Source: Paralichthys olivaceus (lineage: Eukaryota; Chordata; Actinopteri; Pleuronectiformes; Paralichthyidae). Taken from it: 64,000 bases of DNA. A model generated the notes under the pieces. It did not search any database, had not been told where the DNA came from, and saw nothing but the letters and a program-made list of their open reading frames with translations. The position numbers and the translations under genes were made by a program. Every line of letters begins with the position of its first letter. Within the stretch, counting starts at the first letter, position 1. Where the stretch lies: contig NC_091112.1 in the NCBI RefSeq assembly GCF_024713975.1, forward strand, positions 12,539,501 to 12,603,500, read 5' to 3'. Shown one piece after another: positions 63,065-64,000 of the stretch.

Positions 63065-64000
63065 TTAGTGTTGTTGTATTCCCATGAATTCTAATTAGAG
63101 ACAGCAAATACCCGGCTATATTTAACTTTTCACCACATTTATTTGTTTTTGCATGCTCTGTTAGAGTTAAGTACCTGTCTTTGAAAAGTGGACTGCTGAC
63201 AGAGGAATAAATTGTTGTTATGGCGAAGATTGCTATAGGAAGCAAACACACACACAGACATAAATACAACTAAAGAGAAGACACACACACACTCAGAATG
63301 TTTTTTAACCAAACTGATTTGGCGACCTGCTCTATGCATCTATGCATGTAGCTATATGACTGGTATCAGAATAGCTTTGTCTAAAGACTTGATACAGCCT
63401 GTACAGCCAGTATTAAAATCATACCAGCACCTCTCAGACTTATTAATTAACACTGTACAGGTAGGAAAGAGTTCAAATGAGATAATTAGAGGACACGAAG
63501 AAGAAATTTCCACAATTGCAGAACTTAGCGAGTTGGAAAGTTAGAACCACCGCCGTTTACAACACAGACGATTTTGCCTCTTTCCTAAGAAAGAGATACA
63601 TTATCACAACCTCCTCACTACGTTTGTTTTTTTTCCATCAAGATCCATGAATTATTCTGTGAGAAATCAAGGAAGATTTTTACAAACTCATCTGGCAAAT
63701 CTTGCAAAGTTTAAGATAGTTTTTACATAATCCTGGTAACTAACAGACAAAACCTGATAAAGGACAGTATGGGTGTAGATTTGACTGACAGCAGCCATGC
63801 ATCAAGCTGTCATCAGACTCTTATTCAAATGACGTGGAGAATAGTAATTATGTGACATCGCTTTCCTTAAATTTAGCTCCGTTCACACCAAATTTGTAAG
63901 AACTCACACACACAAAAAGAAAACAAAACTGTCTCTGTGTGAAGTAACACAACCTGCTCCAACCTTGGTCAAAATAGTGTGTGAAAGTAGAAAACCTTCA

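Larger units (their letters stand above)
52015..64000 (+). other. rims3: rims3 intron continuing past the right edge
   Basis: About 12 kb without a further coding exon that I can recognise; I looked specifically for a RIMS-like block after QLNQQ and for C2B motifs. Contents seen: (AC)n at 53,762-53,828, 57,052-57,076 and 63,021-63,062, a SINE 3' fragment near 55,317-55,385, a miniature inverted-repeat element near 56,112-56,340, a SINE at 58,526-58,770 and a TTAA-flanked element at 60,295-60,662. The rest is AT-rich and unremarkable. Confidence 0.6.

Overview
This is a vertebrate nuclear window, almost certainly from a ray-finned (teleost) fish. The evidence is split genes with GT-AG introns, long non-coding spacers full of (CA)n, (TATC)n, poly(C) and GTGA simple repeats, tRNA-derived SINE copies of teleost type, and proteins that read as fish versions of four known vertebrate genes. 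I saw no prokaryotic, viral or CRISPR content. All four genes lie on the + strand.

Layout. 1-4,680 is upstream intergenic DNA with a degenerate 20-bp minisatellite. About 4,690-4,969 is a GC-rich promoter with a likely non-coding first exon of osbpl3. osbpl3 (21 coding exons, 10,518-21,064) is complete and encodes an 816-residue ORP3-type lipid transfer protein with PH, FFAT and ORD parts. 21,700-26,400 is a repeat-rich spacer with a SINE, a duplicated repeat and a decayed SGNH-hydrolase-like fragment. gsdme (9 coding exons, 27,669-31,328) is complete and encodes a 464-residue gasdermin E. A short spacer with a perfect 25-copy TATC array leads to nup42 (7 exons, 32,733-36,268), complete at 521 residues, a CCCH and FG nucleoporin inflated by glycine and Asp-Trp repeats. 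36,600-39,880 is spacer. From about 39,890 to the right edge I see the 5' part of rims3: a non-coding first exon, an 11.6-kb intron, one coding exon (51,750-52,014, 88 residues) and about 12 kb of the next intron. Its C2 domain exons lie outside the window.

The genes do not form one pathway. osbpl3 acts at ER-plasma membrane contacts, gsdme in lytic cell death, nup42 at the cytoplasmic face of the nuclear pore in mRNA export, and rims3 at synaptic active zones. The osbpl3-gsdme pair matches human 7p15, where NUP42 also lies at greater distance. RIMS3 is on human 1p34, so its position next to nup42 differs from human.

I did not find a clearly new biological system. The observations most worth a second look are two candidate caspase sites in the gasdermin E linker, a splice donor lying inside a GTGA repeat array, the coding minisatellite of nup42, a long intronic hairpin in osbpl3, and a pair of TTAA-flanked miniature elements. 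Exon borders were placed by eye from splice consensus, reading-frame phase and recalled family resemblance. No alignment was run.
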